This document shows positions 52,000 through 60,815 of a stretch of DNA of 64,000 nt, one piece after another (position 1 is the stretch's first letter; each line of letters opens with the position of its first letter). The DNA is from Nitratidesulfovibrio termitidis HI1 (GTDB lineage Bacteria; Desulfobacterota; Desulfovibrionia; Desulfovibrionales; Desulfovibrionaceae), in assembly GCF_000504305.1 (NCBI RefSeq), contig NZ_KI632512.1:1189750-1253749 (forward strand). Reading direction: 5' to 3'. The notes beneath the pieces were generated by a model. The model searched no databases, had not been told where the DNA came from, and saw nothing but the letters and a program-made list of their open reading frames with translations. The position numbers and the translations under genes are program-made.

Positions 52000-53387
52000 G
52001 GCAGGGCCTCCACCGCGCGGCGGAAGGCGTGGCCGCGCTCCTTGTAGTTGGCGAAGAGGTCGAAGCTGGAAGTGGCCGGGGCCATCACCACCGCGTCGCC
52101 CGGCTGGGCCAGCGCGGCGGCCTGGGCCACGGCGGGGTCCAGCGTGTCATGCCAGGACAGGCTGAAGCGGTGGCCCGGCAGGGGCAGCCCCGCCTCGGTG
52201 TCCCTGGCGTTCGCAGGGCAACCGGCGTGGCATTGCCATGCGGCCTCGAAATATTCACGGCTTTTGCCAAAGCCCACCACGGCCCTCACACGCCCGTGCA
52301 TCAGGGGCAGCAGCGACGCAAGGTCGCCTCCCTTGAACTTACCGCCCACCATCAGCACCACGGGACGGTCGAAGGCTTGCAGGGCCACGCGCAGGGCTTC
52401 CACCGTGGTGCACTTGGAATCGTTCACCCACAGCACGCCGTTGCGCTCTGCCACGGCCTCCAGCCGGTGTTCCAGCGGGGCGAAGTCCGCCACGGCCCTT
52501 TCCGCCGCCTCCGGCGTCACGCCGAACTCGCGGCAGGCCTGCCATGCGGCCTCGATGTTGGCCTGATTGTGCCCGCCCAGCAGGCGGGTATGCGGAAAGC
52601 GCCGCGCCGCCGCGTCGAAGAACAGCGTGCGGGGCTTCAGCTCGCGCGCGGCCACCAGGTCGCGCACGCCCTGGCCGAAGATGGCCAGATCGCCTTCGTC
52701 CATGCAGCGGAACAGCCGGAACTTGGCGTCGATGTATTCCGCCATGTCGGCGTGGTAGTCGAGATGGTTCTCGCTGATGTTCAGCAGCATGGCCACGCGC
52801 GGGCGAAAGGTGGTGCAGGCTTGCAACTGGAAGCTGGAAATTTCGATGACCAGCACATCGGCCCTGGGGCTGCCATTCGCCCCACCATGCGCTACGGACA
52901 GCACGTACTCGCTGAGGGGGGTGCCGATGTTGCCGCCCAGAAACACGGAAAGCCCCTGCGCGCGCAGCATGGCCGCGCACAGCGAAACCGTGGTGGTCTT
53001 GCCGCTGGTGCCGGTGACGGCCAGTACCGGCTCGCCGTCCAGCTGTCGCCAGGCAAGCTCCATTTCGGCCAGTATCTCGGGGGCGTCCGGCCCCTGCGGC
53101 AACAGCGGGCGCAGCGTGGCCACGGCCATGCCGGGGCTGGGCACCACGGCCCGCGCACCCTCGAACTGCGCCGGCGCATGGTCGCCAGTGGCGATTTCCA
53201 CACCGGCATCGGCGGCCCAGCGCACAAAGTCGGCGGGCACCCCATCGGCGTTGCGTTCCAGCAGGCGCACGCGCGCGCCCATGCGGTGCAGCAGCCGCGC
53301 GGCAGCCATGCCGGAGCGGCCCGCGCCCACAACCACCACAAGGTCGCCCTTGCCGATGGTTTGCGCCGTGTGCTTGTCGCAGGTCAT
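51996..53387 (-). CDS. murD: UDP-N-acetylmuramoylalanine--D-glutamate ligase MurD
   Basis: 463 residues, ATG with GGAAGGA upstream. Adds D-Glu to UDP-MurNAc-L-Ala. N-terminal UDP-binding VVVVGAGRSGMAAARLL (about 17-33), ATP loop VTGTSGKTTTVSLC (about 121-134), NISENHLDYHADMAEYI (about 201-217), NDSKCTTVEALRVAL and the C-terminal PATSSFDLFANYKERGHAF. Length normal. Preceded by a 167 bp spacer with a promoter-like element, unlike the tight packing elsewhere in the cluster. Confidence 0.96.
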   Translation of the reverse strand: MTCDKHTAQTIGKGDLVVVVGAGRSGMAAARLLHRMGARVRLLERNADGVPADFVRWAADAGVEIATGDHAPAQFEGARAVVPSPGMAVATLRPLLPQGPDAPEILAEMELAWRQLDGEPVLAVTGTSGKTTTVSLCAAMLRAQGLSVFLGGNIGTPLSEYVLSVAHGGANGSPRADVLVIEISSFQLQACTTFRPRVAMLLNISENHLDYHADMAEYIDAKFRLFRCMDEGDLAIFGQGVRDLVAARELKPRTLFFDAAARRFPHTRLLGGHNQANIEAAWQACREFGVTPEAAERAVADFAPLEHRLEAVAERNGVLWVNDSKCTTVEALRVALQAFDRPVVLMVGGKFKGGDLASLLPLMHGRVRAVVGFGKSREYFEAAWQCHAGCPANARDTEAGLPLPGHRFSLSWHDTLDPAVAQAAALAQPGDAVVMAPATSSFDLFANYKERGHAFRRAVEALP

Positions 53388-53470
53388 TGCCGTATCCTTC
53401 CGTCCTCAGGGCGCTGCTTCCGAAGCAGGATTTTCGTTCGCTGGCAAGGAAAACAAGCCCGCCATGAGGG

Positions 53471-53495
53471 AGTATACTCTTATGGTATTCGACCG
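53471..53495 (-). promoter_or_regulatory. possible internal promoter upstream of murD
   Basis: On the - strand TATACT (53471-53476) lies in the 10 bp palindrome GAGTATACTC, about 80 bp before the murD start; the -35 region (TTACGG-like) is weak. It sits in the longest spacer of the cluster (53388-53554). Confidence 0.3.
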
Positions 53496-53554
53496 TAATG
53501 GCTGGCGCAGTTTGACGCCGCCAGCGGACGAAAAGACAATTCGGAGCCAGCGTC

Positions 53555-54631
53555 CTAGCGGAGCTTGAGGACAGACAGCGCCATCAACCCCAGCAGCGCC
53601 GACATGATCCAGAACCTGATGATGATCTTCGACTCGGGAATGCCCTGCAATTCGAAGTGATGGTGCAGCGGGGCCATGCGGAAGATGCGCTTGCCCCCCG
53701 TGAACTTGAAGTAGCCCACCTGCAGGATCACCGACAGGGTTTCCACCACGAACAGCCCGCCCACGACGAGCAGCAGCAGTTCCTGCTTGCACAGCACGGC
53801 CAGAAAGCCCAGCGCGCCGCCAAGGGCCAGCGAGCCCACGTCGCCCATGAACACCTGGGCCGGGTAGGCGTTGAACCACAGAAAGCCCAGGCTCGCGCCC
53901 ACCAGCGCCCCGCAGAACACGGTGACCTCGCCCACGCCGGGCACGTAGGGCACTTGCAGGTAATTGGACATCTGCACGTTGCCCGCCACGTAGATGAACA
54001 CGGCAAAGACCATGCCCGCGATGATGGTGGGGCCGATGGCCAGGCCGTCCAGCCCGTCCGTAAGGTTCACCCCGTTGGACGAACCCACCATCACCGTCAC
54101 GGCGAAGGGGATGTACAGCCAGCCGAGGTCGGGCGCGAGGCCCTTGAAGAACGGAAACGCGAGGCGCGTGGAATACACCGGTTCGCTGACCACCATGTAC
54201 ATGGCCACGGCGGCCACAATCACCTGCCCCAGAAACTTGGCGCGTGCGGACAGCCCCTTGTTGTTGCGGCGCCGTACCTTGATGTAGTCGTCCAGAAAGC
54301 CCACCAGGCCGAAGCCGAGAAAGATGAGCATGGTCAGCCAGACGTACTTGTTGGTCAGGTCGGCCCACAGCAGCACGCTGATGGACAGCGAAAAGGCGAT
54401 GAGCAGGCCGCCCATGGTGGGTGTGCCCGCCTTCTGCATGTGGCAGGTGACGTCCTCGTGAATCTGCTGGCCGCACTTGATGCGTTGCAGCCATTCAATG
54501 AACCGGGGCCCCATGAGGATGGACAGCAGCAGCGCCGTCAGCAGCGCCCACACTGACCGGAAGGTGATGTAACGAAAGACGTTGAGGACCGTGAATTCGG
54601 CACTGAGGGGATACAGCAGGTTATACAGCAT
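53555..54631 (-). CDS. mraY: phospho-N-acetylmuramoyl-pentapeptide transferase MraY
   Basis: 358 residues. Ten-helix membrane enzyme making lipid I from UDP-MurNAc-pentapeptide and undecaprenyl phosphate. Family motifs: [12 protein letters not shown] (about 67-78), [21 protein letters not shown] (about 111-131, by position), [12 protein letters not shown] (about 186-197), [12 protein letters not shown] (about 262-273), and [10 protein letters not shown] (about 320-329). Length standard. It follows murE after a 132 bp gap where murF is expected. Confidence 0.97.
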   Translation of the reverse strand: MLYNLLYPLSAEFTVLNVFRYITFRSVWALLTALLLSILMGPRFIEWLQRIKCGQQIHEDVTCHMQKAGTPTMGGLLIAFSLSISVLLWADLTNKYVWLTMLIFLGFGLVGFLDDYIKVRRRNNKGLSARAKFLGQVIVAAVAMYMVVSEPVYSTRLAFPFFKGLAPDLGWLYIPFAVTVMVGSSNGVNLTDGLDGLAIGPTIIAGMVFAVFIYVAGNVQMSNYLQVPYVPGVGEVTVFCGALVGASLGFLWFNAYPAQVFMGDVGSLALGGALGFLAVLCKQELLLLVVGGLFVVETLSVILQVGYFKFTGGKRIFRMAPLHHHFELQGIPESKIIIRFWIMSALLGLMALSVLKLR

Positions 54632-54763
54632 GGCGCGCCCCGGTGTCGTGCCCCGTCATGCGCGCGCCAGGAACGGCACGGCGGAACACGGATATCCCGG
54701 CAATGCCGCCGGTCGTGAAGGATGCGGCGCGGCCCCGCGCGGCGTGGCGCATGGCGGTGAACA
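54632..54763 (-). other. spacer between murE and mraY; murF absent
   Basis: 132 bp GC-rich spacer where most bacteria carry murF. None of the three - strand frames contains a Mur-ligase fragment; the open stretch reading MFTAMRHAARGRAASFTTGG has no resemblance. No repeat or insertion-sequence scar was noticed. Confidence 0.7.
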
Positions 54764-56248
54764 TCAATTGCACCCCAGTATCTCCCGAATGACCTGCTGG
54801 TCGCTGTACGGCACCTTGCGGTCGCCGATCTGCTGGTAACTTTCGTGCCCCTTGCCCGCCACCAGCAACACGTCGCCCGGCTGCAGCAACGCCAGGGCCT
54901 TGCCGATGGCCCTGGCCCGGTCGGGGTCGCTGACCACTTCGCGCGCCCCGGCAAGGCCGGGCAGCACGTCGGCCATGATGGCCTCCGGGTCCTCGTGGCG
55001 GGGGTTGTCGGACGTGAGCACGGCCACGTCGGCATGCCGTGCCACCGCCTGCCCCATCAGCGGGCGCTTGGTGCGGTCGCGGTTGCCGCCGCAGCCGAAC
55101 ACGGTGACGATGCGCGAAAAGCCCACCGCACGCAGCGCGCGCAGCACGTTTTCGAGCGCGTCGGGGGTATGGGCGTAATCGACGAAAATGTCCAGCCCCC
55201 GCGGATTCACGATGCGCTCCAGCCGCCCCGGCACGCCGGTGAAGTCGGCCAGGCTGGCGAAATCCTGCGGCGCAAGGCCCATGCCCAGGCATACCGCCTG
55301 CACGGCCAGCAGGTTGGAGGCGTTGTGCACGCCGACGAGATGCGAGGAAAGCTCCCACTGCCGCCCCTCGAAGGTCATGCGCAGCGTGAGGCCCGAGGTG
55401 GCGTTGCGCACCATCTCGCCGTGCAGGTACCGACGGCCCTGAACGGCGTTTGCCGCATCCAGCCCGAAACCGATGGCGTGCGGAACCTCGCCCAGCAGGC
55501 GGCGGCCCCAGGCGTCGTCGGCATTGACGGCGCAGGCCTTGTCCGCGTCGGGCAGTTCGGTGAACAGGCGGGCCTTGGCGGCATAGTAGTGTTCCATGTC
55601 GCCGTGGTAATCCAGATGATCCTGCGTCAGGTTGGTCAGGATGGCCCCGGCAAAGCGGATGCCCGCCACCCGGCGCTGATCCAGCGCGTGGGACGAGACT
55701 TCCATCAGCGCCACGTCCACCCCGGCGTCGCGCATGCGGGCCAGCATGGCGTGGGTTTCGATGCAATCGGGGGTGGTCAGGGGCGCGTCCATGGCAAAGC
55801 CCGGCCAGCGGTAGCTGACGGTGCCCAGCACCCCGGCCCGGCGGCCAAGGGCGGAAAACACGTGCTCCAGCAGATAGGTGATGGTGGTCTTGCCGTTGGT
55901 GCCGGTAACGGCCACCACCGGAAAAGGCAACGCATCGGTGCCGTGGCGGGCCTGACCCAGCAGGCCGATGGCCGCGCGCGGATCGTCGTGGGCGGCCACC
56001 ACCGCGCCTGCGGGGGCGTCGGCAAGAGCCGCTTCCACCCGGTCGGGCAGGCAGACCACCGCACCGGCTCCGGCTGCCCACGCCTTGGGGACGAAGTCCG
56101 CGCCGTCCACGCCCGCGCCACCGTTGGCGGCAACACCGGGCACGGCCACGAACACGTCGCCCCGGCCCACCTTGCGCGAGTCGGTACGGATTTCCGGCGT
56201 GTTGGCACGAACACGGACCAGAAGTTCATCAAAAGATATACGGGTCAT
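54764..56248 (-). CDS. murE: UDP-MurNAc-L-Ala-D-Glu:meso-diaminopimelate ligase MurE
   Basis: 494 residues. Adds the third residue of the stem peptide. ATP loop VVAVTGTNGKTTITYLLEHV (about 111-130), NLTQDHLDYHGDMEHYYAAK (about 216-235), the carbamylated-Lys region (AAKARLF), and the specificity motif SDNPRHEDP (about 405-413), whose DNPR indicates meso-DAP rather than Lys. Length is that of MurE alone, so it is not a MurE-MurF fusion. Starts 12 bp after the ftsI stop. Confidence 0.96.
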   Translation of the reverse strand: MTRISFDELLVRVRANTPEIRTDSRKVGRGDVFVAVPGVAANGGAGVDGADFVPKAWAAGAGAVVCLPDRVEAALADAPAGAVVAAHDDPRAAIGLLGQARHGTDALPFPVVAVTGTNGKTTITYLLEHVFSALGRRAGVLGTVSYRWPGFAMDAPLTTPDCIETHAMLARMRDAGVDVALMEVSSHALDQRRVAGIRFAGAILTNLTQDHLDYHGDMEHYYAAKARLFTELPDADKACAVNADDAWGRRLLGEVPHAIGFGLDAANAVQGRRYLHGEMVRNATSGLTLRMTFEGRQWELSSHLVGVHNASNLLAVQAVCLGMGLAPQDFASLADFTGVPGRLERIVNPRGLDIFVDYAHTPDALENVLRALRAVGFSRIVTVFGCGGNRDRTKRPLMGQAVARHADVAVLTSDNPRHEDPEAIMADVLPGLAGAREVVSDPDRARAIGKALALLQPGDVLLVAGKGHESYQQIGDRKVPYSDQQVIREILGCN

Positions 56249-56260
56249 CTGCCGATGCTC

Positions 56261-58381
56261 CTAGGAATTCTCGGAAAGCCACAGGACGCACTGCCCCGTG
56301 GGCTGGCCCTTGGGCCATTCGGTACCCGGTTCCGGCGTCTGACGGACCACGGTCTGCCCCGCGCCCTTGAGCACGGGCACCATGCCTTGCCGGGCAAACA
56401 CCTCCACGGCCCGGCGCACCGACTTGCCCACCACGTTGGGCACCCCGTCGGGGGCCTCGCGCACGGCCTCGGCCACCTCGCGACGCACTTCCACCGGGCC
56501 GGTCTTGCCCATGGGCGTGGCGTAGGTGGGGGCCTCGGGGTCGGGCGCATCGGGCAGCAGGCCATGGTAGGCCATGGTGCGCATGGCCACGTGCTTGAAC
56601 ACGGGCGCCGCGACCACGCCGCCGTACGAATTTTTCTGGGGTTCGTCCACCATGACCAAAATCAGGTACTTGGGTCTGTCGATGGGCGCAAAACCCACGA
56701 AGGAAGCCAGTCGTTCGTGCCCGTAACGGCCCGTTTCGTCAGCCTTTTGCGCAGTGCCGGTCTTGCCGCCCACCATGATGCCGGGGATGCGCGCGCGCGT
56801 GCCGGTGCCATCTTCCTCCACCACTTCGCGCAGCATGGAGATGACCTGCTTCACCGTCGTGTCGTTGTACACCTTCTGGCTGGCCGAATTGGCCGGGGTG
56901 TCGTCGCCGGAATCCACGATCAGCCGCAGCGGCTTGCGTTCGCCGCCGTTGGCCAGGGTCAGGTAGGCCTGGGCCATCTGCACGCCGGTGGCGGCTATGG
57001 ACTGGCCGAACGAGGTGGTGATCAGGTCCGGCTCGGACCAGTGGCGCGGGTCACGCAGAATGCCCTTGCTCTCGGTGATGGGCAGGCCGGTGCGTTCGCC
57101 GAAGCCCAGCTGGTTCAGGTATTCCCAATACCGCTTGGCTCCCAGTTCCAGGCCTATCTTGGCCATGCCGATGTTGCTGGAATAGCGCAGCACCTTGTTC
57201 ACCGGCAGCACGTCGTAGCTGTGCGTATCGCGAATGGTGATGTAGCGGGTCTTCCAGCGGCCCTTTTCGCAATTGAAGGTGGTGTCGCCCTTGACCGCCC
57301 CTTCCTGCAGGGCGGCAGCCACCAGGAAGGGCTTCAGCGTGGAGCCGGGCTCCAGCGCGTCGGCGGCCAGGCGGTTGCGCCAGCGTTCGGGCTTGTAGTC
57401 GCGGTAGGCGTTGGGGTTGAAGAACGGGTACTGCGCCCAGGCCAGGATGTCGCCCGAATCCACGTCCACCACAAGGCAGCCGCCCCAGGTGGCGTCGAAC
57501 TGGTCCACCGAGCGGGCCAGGGCTTCTTCGGCGAAGAACTGCACCTGGGTGTCGATGGTCAGGCGCACGTCGTGACCGCGCAGGGACGCGCGCCCTCCGC
57601 CGCCGTCCATGTCCAGACGGCGTCCGGCAGCGTCGCGCTGCACCACGTTGCGGGCGGAATCGCCGCTCAGCACATCCTCGAAGGTCAGTTCAAGCCCTTC
57701 AAGGCCCTTGTTCTCCATGCCCACGAAGCCGAGCAGTTGCCCGGCCATCTGCTTGAAGGGATAGATGCGCTCGTACTCGCTGCTCAGGTACACGCCGGAC
57801 AGCCCGGCCTTGCGCACGTTTTCGGCGGCCAGATCATCCACCTTGCGGGCCACCCATGCAAAGCCGCGCTTGGAGGTGACGGCCTCTCGCACCTGCTTGG
57901 CAGGGGCTTCCAGCGCCGTGGCAAGGGCGTTGACGGTGGCGTCAACGTCGCGCACCCCGCCGGGGCGGACGTAGACGGAGCGCACTTCCACGCTGCGGGC
58001 CAGTATCTGCCCGTTGCGGTCCAGGATAGCGCCGCGCCTGCCGGACACGGTCTCCGCAGCCATGTGCTGGCGGCGGGCAAGACCGGCCAGCCGGTCGCCG
58101 TCGTAGACCTGCACGTACCAGGCGCGCGACCACAACAGCAGCCACAGCAGCGCGAACACGCAGCCCACGCTGTACAGGCGCACCTTGCTCCAGTCCGTCT
58201 CGCCAAAGCGGGCAAAGGGATTGAAGCGCATGCCGCCCCCGAACGATGTGCCGGGGGCCTTCTTGTTGCGCAGGGCACGCGCGGCACGGGGGGCGCGCGC
58301 TTCGAAAGAGGGACGCGCGTCGCGCGCGGTGCGCGGCGCGGGCCTGCCGAGTATGCGTGACTTCCTGTCTGCTCGCAGCAT
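56261..58381 (-). CDS. ftsI: septal transpeptidase FtsI (PBP3-like) with PASTA domain
   Basis: 706 residues. A basic cytoplasmic region of about 65 residues precedes one membrane helix (LYSVGCVFALLWLLLWSRAW, about 69-88). A class B dimerisation domain (GRRGAILDRNGQILARS) and a transpeptidase domain follow, the latter with SxxK EPGSTLKPF (Ser about 345), SxN in RYSSNIGMAK (about 396) and KTG in GGKTGTAQK (about 542). A C-terminal PASTA domain (VPNVVGKSVRRAVEVFARQG, about 645-664) is as in SpoVD/PBP2x-type proteins. Crosslinks septal peptidoglycan with FtsW. 14 bp after ftsL. Confidence 0.96.
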   Translation of the reverse strand: MLRADRKSRILGRPAPRTARDARPSFEARAPRAARALRNKKAPGTSFGGGMRFNPFARFGETDWSKVRLYSVGCVFALLWLLLWSRAWYVQVYDGDRLAGLARRQHMAAETVSGRRGAILDRNGQILARSVEVRSVYVRPGGVRDVDATVNALATALEAPAKQVREAVTSKRGFAWVARKVDDLAAENVRKAGLSGVYLSSEYERIYPFKQMAGQLLGFVGMENKGLEGLELTFEDVLSGDSARNVVQRDAAGRRLDMDGGGGRASLRGHDVRLTIDTQVQFFAEEALARSVDQFDATWGGCLVVDVDSGDILAWAQYPFFNPNAYRDYKPERWRNRLAADALEPGSTLKPFLVAAALQEGAVKGDTTFNCEKGRWKTRYITIRDTHSYDVLPVNKVLRYSSNIGMAKIGLELGAKRYWEYLNQLGFGERTGLPITESKGILRDPRHWSEPDLITTSFGQSIAATGVQMAQAYLTLANGGERKPLRLIVDSGDDTPANSASQKVYNDTTVKQVISMLREVVEEDGTGTRARIPGIMVGGKTGTAQKADETGRYGHERLASFVGFAPIDRPKYLILVMVDEPQKNSYGGVVAAPVFKHVAMRTMAYHGLLPDAPDPEAPTYATPMGKTGPVEVRREVAEAVREAPDGVPNVVGKSVRRAVEVFARQGMVPVLKGAGQTVVRQTPEPGTEWPKGQPTGQCVLWLSENS

Positions 58382-58395
58382 GATGTTCCGGGGCG

Positions 58396-58683
58396 CTAGC
58401 GCCCCGCCTCCTCGATGCGGCGGATCTGCCCCGGGCGTGCCCCCCGCATGCCCATGGCCTCCGCCTTCCTTCCCAGTTCATACGGCGACATCAGCCGGTC
58501 CCGCTCCACTTCCAGCTTGGCGGTCAGGGCCGCCCTTCCGTCCAGTTCGCCCTGCAGCTTGCGCAGGTTGTAGGCCATGTCCATGCGTTCGATGTTCAGC
58601 CACACCAGCGACAATCCCAGCACCAGGCTGGTCAGCACCGACAGGATCATGGCCAGCACCCAGCTTCCCACGCCGTGGCTCAT
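58396..58683 (-). CDS. ftsL: cell division protein FtsL-like
   Basis: 95 residues. ATG overlaps the rsmH stop (ATGA). One membrane helix (VGSWVLAMILSVLTSLVLGLSLVWL, about 5-29, by position) and a periplasmic coiled coil (LRKLQGELDGRAALTAKLEVERDRL) ending in a Gly/Arg-rich tail. Position between rsmH and ftsI and the short bitopic architecture identify FtsL; sequence similarity in this family is low, so the call rests on context. Confidence 0.85.
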   Translation of the reverse strand: MSHGVGSWVLAMILSVLTSLVLGLSLVWLNIERMDMAYNLRKLQGELDGRAALTAKLEVERDRLMSPYELGRKAEAMGMRGARPGQIRRIEEAGR

Positions 58684-59765
58684 GATGCGCTCCCTTCCGC
58701 CGTATCGCGGCCTTCCGGGGCGTACTTGTTGCGCCGCCGGGGGCGCGGGGCCTGCCCTTCCGCCAGCCGCTGGGCCGCGCGCAGCTTGGCGCTGGAGGCG
58801 CGGGAATTGCGGGCCAGTTCCGCCTCGCTTGCGGTGACCGGCTTTCTGGTCAGCACGTCCACGCGGGCCTTGTGGCCGCATTCGCAGCGGGACACGCTGC
58901 GCGGGCACACACAGCCCTGCGATTCGTCCCGCAGGCGGTGCTTGACGATGCGGTCTTCCAGCGAATGGAAGGTGATCACCGCCAGCCGTCCGCCGGGGTT
59001 CAGCCGGTCCAGGATGCGGTCGAGAAAGCGTTCCAGCTGGCCCAGTTCGTCGTTGACGGCCATGCGCAGGGCCTGGAAGGTCCGGGTGGCCGGATGGTTG
59101 CGCGAGGTGGCGCGCCACTTGGCCGGGTAGGCCCGGTCCACGATGGCCACGAGCTGGGCCGTGGTCTCGATGGGGCCAGTCGCGCGGGCATCCACGATGG
59201 CGCGGGCGATGCGCCCGGCCATGGGGTCTTCGCCGTAGCGCAGGATGATGTCCTTGAGCACGTCCGCGGTGGCCCGGTTCACCAGCTTCGAAGCCGGGTC
59301 CTCGTCGCCGTCCCGGTCCATGCGCATGTCCAGCGGGCCGTCGGCATGAAAGCTGAAACCCCGGTCGGCCATGTCGATCTGCATGGACGACACGCCGATG
59401 TCGATGAGCGCGCCATCCACCTTGTCCCAGCCCAGTTGGTCCAGCGCTGCCTCGAAGTCCGCGTAGCGGGTATGGAAGAAATGCACGCGCCCTGCCCACG
59501 GGGCCAGACGCTGGCGGGCCAGTTCCAGTGCCGTGGTGTCACGGTCGAGGCAGCACAGTTCGCCGTCCGGGCCGATGCGTTCCATGATGGCGGCGGAATG
59601 GCCGCCAAGGCCCACGGTGCCGTCCAGGTACCTGCCGCCGGGGTGGGGGGCCAGCGCCTCCAGCACCTCGTCCAGCAACACGGGCACGTGCAGCGTGGCG
59701 GCGCGAGCCCCTTCCGTGGAAGCGGAGGCGGCCTGCGGTGTGGTGGAGTCGGGTGCGCCGGTCAT
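58680..59765 (-). CDS. rsmH: 16S rRNA (cytosine-1402-N4)-methyltransferase RsmH
   Basis: 361 residues. SAM-binding motif YLDGTVGLGGHSAAIMERIG (about 46-65), HVPVLLDEVLEAL (26-38), ALIDIGVSSMQIDMADRGFSF (about 119-139, by position), RNHPATRTFQALRMAVNDEL and VITFHSLEDRIVKHRLRD (about 266-283) are all diagnostic. A Cys group near CVCPRSVSRCECGHKA (about 289-304) is seen in many RsmH proteins. Ends with a basic/disordered tail. Formerly mraW; second gene of the cluster. Confidence 0.97.
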   Translation of the reverse strand: MTGAPDSTTPQAASASTEGARAATLHVPVLLDEVLEALAPHPGGRYLDGTVGLGGHSAAIMERIGPDGELCCLDRDTTALELARQRLAPWAGRVHFFHTRYADFEAALDQLGWDKVDGALIDIGVSSMQIDMADRGFSFHADGPLDMRMDRDGDEDPASKLVNRATADVLKDIILRYGEDPMAGRIARAIVDARATGPIETTAQLVAIVDRAYPAKWRATSRNHPATRTFQALRMAVNDELGQLERFLDRILDRLNPGGRLAVITFHSLEDRIVKHRLRDESQGCVCPRSVSRCECGHKARVDVLTRKPVTASEAELARNSRASSAKLRAAQRLAEGQAPRPRRRNKYAPEGRDTAEGSAS

Positions 59766-59807
59766 TGCGTTGTCCTGTTGCTCTTAAGGGACTGTGCCCT
59801 GCCGGGC

Positions 59808-60257
59808 CTAAAGGGAAAGCTCTATGCCGCTGTCAGCCAGCTCTGCTGCCACGTCGTCGAAGTCCTGCGCCACGATGCCGTCAAAGCGCGACTGATCCCA
59901 GATTTCGAAGCGGCTGCCCTGGCCCAGCAGCACCACGTCCTTGGTGATGCCCGCGTAGTCCATGTGCGAACGCGAAATGCGCACCCGCCCCTGGCCGTCC
60001 AGTTCCATGAGTTCGGCGCTGCCGATGACCAGGCGGCGGAAGTCGCGCATCTTGCGCGAAGGATTCTTGAGGGTGGAGAACTTGCGCTCGAAGTCTTCCC
60101 AGTCGGGCAGGGGGTAGCCCATGACGCAGTCGTCGAAGCTGGTCAGCACCAGCTTGCCGCCGTCGGCACGCGACACGAGGATGTCGCGGAAATCCGGCGG
60201 CAGCATCAGTCGGCCCTTGGGGTCGAGACTGCGGTGGGAACGGCCTCTGAACAACAT
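59808..60257 (-). CDS. mraZ: transcriptional regulator MraZ
   Basis: 149 residues. AbrB-like DNA-binding protein with two SpoVT/AbrB half-domains: [20 protein letters not shown] (1-20) and [20 protein letters not shown] (about 79-98). It binds direct repeats in its own promoter and represses the dcw cluster. Such repeats lie upstream at 60391-60416. First gene of the cluster. Confidence 0.96.
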   Translation of the reverse strand: MLFRGRSHRSLDPKGRLMLPPDFRDILVSRADGGKLVLTSFDDCVMGYPLPDWEDFERKFSTLKNPSRKMRDFRRLVIGSAELMELDGQGRVRISRSHMDYAGITKDVVLLGQGSRFEIWDQSRFDGIVAQDFDDVAAELADSGIELSL

Positions 60258-60390
60258 GGGAACACCACTTGCCTGTCATCTTGCGCTGTTGCGCAAGGCG
60301 TCGAAACTGCAAACCCTGCTTCCACCGTTTCCCCCGCGTGCCGCACGAAGGCTTTCTGATCGGAAGGAAGGGGCCTTTTCTGGGAGACTC

Positions 60391-60416
60391 TACCACCTTT
60401 TACCACAATTTCCCAC
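60391..60416 (-). promoter_or_regulatory. MraZ-box repeats
   Basis: On the - strand GTGGGAAATT, GTGGTAAAAG and GTGGTAGAG follow each other with exact 10 bp spacing (GTGG cores at 60413-60416, 60403-60406 and 60393-60396). This matches the MraZ operator pattern of short G-rich repeats separated by 5 bp, and they lie just downstream of the promoter, where binding would repress. Confidence 0.75.
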
Positions 60417-60418
60417 TT

Positions 60419-60445
60419 TCTCTATGATATGTTTGGCACTGTCAA
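60419..60445 (-). promoter_or_regulatory. probable mraZ promoter
   Basis: On the - strand TTGACA (60440-60445), a 15 bp spacer, TAGAGA (60419-60424), immediately upstream of the MraZ boxes. The -35 is perfect; the spacer is short. Confidence 0.5.
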
Positions 60446-60466
60446 GCCGTGGACTCCGGCAGAGTC

Positions 60467-60479
60467 TAGAAAATTTCTA
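60467..60479. promoter_or_regulatory. inverted repeat upstream of the mraZ promoter
   Basis: TAGAAA-A-TTTCTA, perfect 6 bp arms, about 20 bp upstream of the -35. A possible second operator. Confidence 0.4.
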
Positions 60480-60480
60480 A

Positions 60481-60815
60481 CGGTGGTTCCCCCGCGCGAG
60501 ACGCATGACAAATAGTACATTATTATACTGTATTAGACTTGGTGGCACGAAAGACGAAAAACCACATCGGGCCACCCGCACGGAACCTGTCCGTGCGCTG
60601 GCGCACGGCATTTCGACGCGCCCGATGGCCCGCGACCTGCCCCTTGCGATGCGAACCACCGGCCTGCGCTGATATTTTTGCGGAACACATGGGGACACAA
60701 AGGGTGTCGGCACGATATACGAGGGTATTCGCCACGCGCCGCCGCATGGCCGACGCAACCTCTCGCGACGCACAAACGGCTTGACAAGATACAACTTATT
60801 GCACAGGGGTGGATC
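60481..60815. other. intergenic leader ahead of pyruvate kinase
   Basis: 335 bp without a gene. The first 60 bp (60500-60540) are AT-rich with TATACT (60524-60529, +) and TATAAT (60522-60527, -), giving possible divergent promoters. The remaining GC-rich stretch could be a leader of more than 250 nt. TTGACA occurs at 60781-60786, but no -10 follows before the start codon. No riboswitch was recognised. Confidence 0.4.

Noticed and set aside
54632-54763. A remnant of murF in the murE-mraY spacer
   Set aside because: No frame shows Mur-ligase motifs; the spacer is too short to judge a decayed gene.
54845-58360. A 1171-codon open frame on the + strand opposite murE and ftsI
   Set aside because: It lies antisense to two certain genes, is His/Gly/Ala/Val-rich without any domain, and such mirror frames are frequent at this GC content.
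60678-60815. An N-terminal extension of pyruvate kinase by 46 residues
   Set aside because: The extension is Arg/Ala-rich leader sequence; the ATG at 60816 gives the family-typical MRTKIIATIGPAS start with a ribosome site.
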